Assembly: GCF_017635265.1 (NCBI RefSeq)
Contig: NZ_JAGBLU010000055.1
Coordinates: forward strand, 1 to 48,181
Length of the DNA stretch: 48,181 nucleotides
Direction: 5' to 3'
Source of the DNA: Butyrivibrio sp.
GTDB lineage: Bacteria; Bacillota; Clostridia; Lachnospirales; Lachnospiraceae
The notes beneath the pieces were generated by a model. It was not told the origin of the DNA. It ran no database searches and saw only the letters and a program-made list of their open reading frames with translations. How positions within the stretch are numbered: the first letter of the stretch is position 1; each line of letters opens with the position of its first letter. The translations under genes and the position numbers were made by a program. Below are positions 47,992-48,181 of this stretch, one piece after another.

Positions 47992-48181
47992 AAGCAACCT
48001 CTCCACTCCTGGCAATAAGCTCCCGCCACTCCCATGGGTTCACTTTAGGATTTCCACACCACCAATACTCAACTGCAGTACGCTCCTCAAGTGAAAATCC
48101 CGGAATATCATTCTTAAAAAGTGGCAGAAATCCTACTTCATTTATGTAATCAATTGCATCCTGAACTGTATGCAGGCATTC
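47978..48181 (-). pseudogene. AlkZ-related protein, truncated, cut by the window edge
   Basis: Enters from the right edge: TVQDAIDYINEVGFLPLFKN then DIPGFSLEERTAVEYWWCGN and NPWEWRELIARSGEVAYGKI to a stop. The phrases GFLPLFKN, WW and PWEWRELIARSG are familiar to me from 'AlkZ-related' (winged-helix glycosylase-like) proteins of gut Firmicutes, which go on for about 150 more residues after VAYGKFF. Here the frame stops right after VAYGK. Confidence 0.5.

Noticed and set aside
1-48181. CRISPR array
   Set aside because: No series of 25-40-bp repeats with unique spacers. The only arrays are the 3 x 28-bp and 3 x 11-bp tandem repeats, which have no spacers.

Overview
The window looks like chromosomal accessory DNA from an anaerobic, low-GC Firmicute, most likely a Lachnospiraceae of the Butyrivibrio/Pseudobutyrivibrio kind. 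The basis is the AT-rich composition, strong AGGAGG-type ribosome binding sites, and many small families I associate with rumen and gut Lachnospiraceae. The genus is an inference; there is no rRNA or ribosomal marker in the window.

Layout. (a) 0.3-4.9 kb: an L(+)-tartrate utilisation locus (DASS permease, ttdA, ttdB, then a YoaK-type membrane protein) facing a divergent LysR regulator, with a TATAGT-N10-ACTATA operator candidate between them. This is the same gene logic as E. coli ttdR/ttdABT. (b) 5.0-7.1 kb: a MATE exporter divergent from a Crp/Fnr-type regulator, with a perfect 12-bp palindrome between them. (c) 7.1-12.1 kb: a bacterial Thg1-like nucleotidyltransferase with an abnormal C-terminus, then an ATPase / metallophosphatase / XRE regulator / hypothetical block. 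Three exact 28-bp tandem repeats precede the ATPase. Two same-orientation copies of a roughly 80-bp element with conserved ends bracket the block. (d) 12.1-16.3 kb: a structured non-coding stretch with a tRNA-Asn 5'-half remnant, then a 1,231-residue SF1 (UPF1-like) helicase with a long coiled coil. (e) 16.5-20.4 kb: hypothetical proteins, including a translationally coupled run made of a Dabb protein, a RecF-like ATPase, a redox-protein stub, a membrane protein, a lipoprotein carrying the IIGGADGPT motif and a 218-aa protein. (f) 20.7-26.5 kb: flavoprotein, DUF1330 and crotonase genes with two HxlR regulators, and an old-yellow-enzyme / hydrolase / tautomerase / DsbA-like operon. (g) 26.5-33.7 kb and 34.7-42.5 kb: long same-strand runs of small unrelated 'housecleaning' genes (kinase, GNAT, ThpR, deformylase, Dabb, LOG, methyltransferases, Nfo, patatin, NUDIX, esterase, ArsC-like). 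(h) 42.6-45.6 kb: a complete EcoRII-type restriction-modification system with Vsr. (i) 45.8-48.2 kb: a broken gene, YdcF and several truncated genes.

The most striking overall feature is not one gene but a pattern. At least a dozen loci keep an intact ribosome binding site and the first 19-75 codons of a recognisable gene, then end abruptly. They include C_GCAxxG-type, ArsC-type, methyltransferase, metallophosphatase, SRAP/YedK, HAD, nucleotidyltransferase, AlkZ-related and DsbA-like genes. In three places such stubs collide with a fragment on the opposite strand. Several other genes are split by one-base frameshifts (DUF4869, methyltransferase at a G7 tract, hotdog thioesterase, macro domain). 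The frameshifts alone could be sequencing errors. The deletions, such as an ArsC-type gene whose N-terminus is joined in frame to its own C-terminus, could not. I read the window as an accessory region undergoing active deletion and decay, interspersed with intact selfish or defensive modules.

All family names come from reading the protein sequences by eye. No database search was run.
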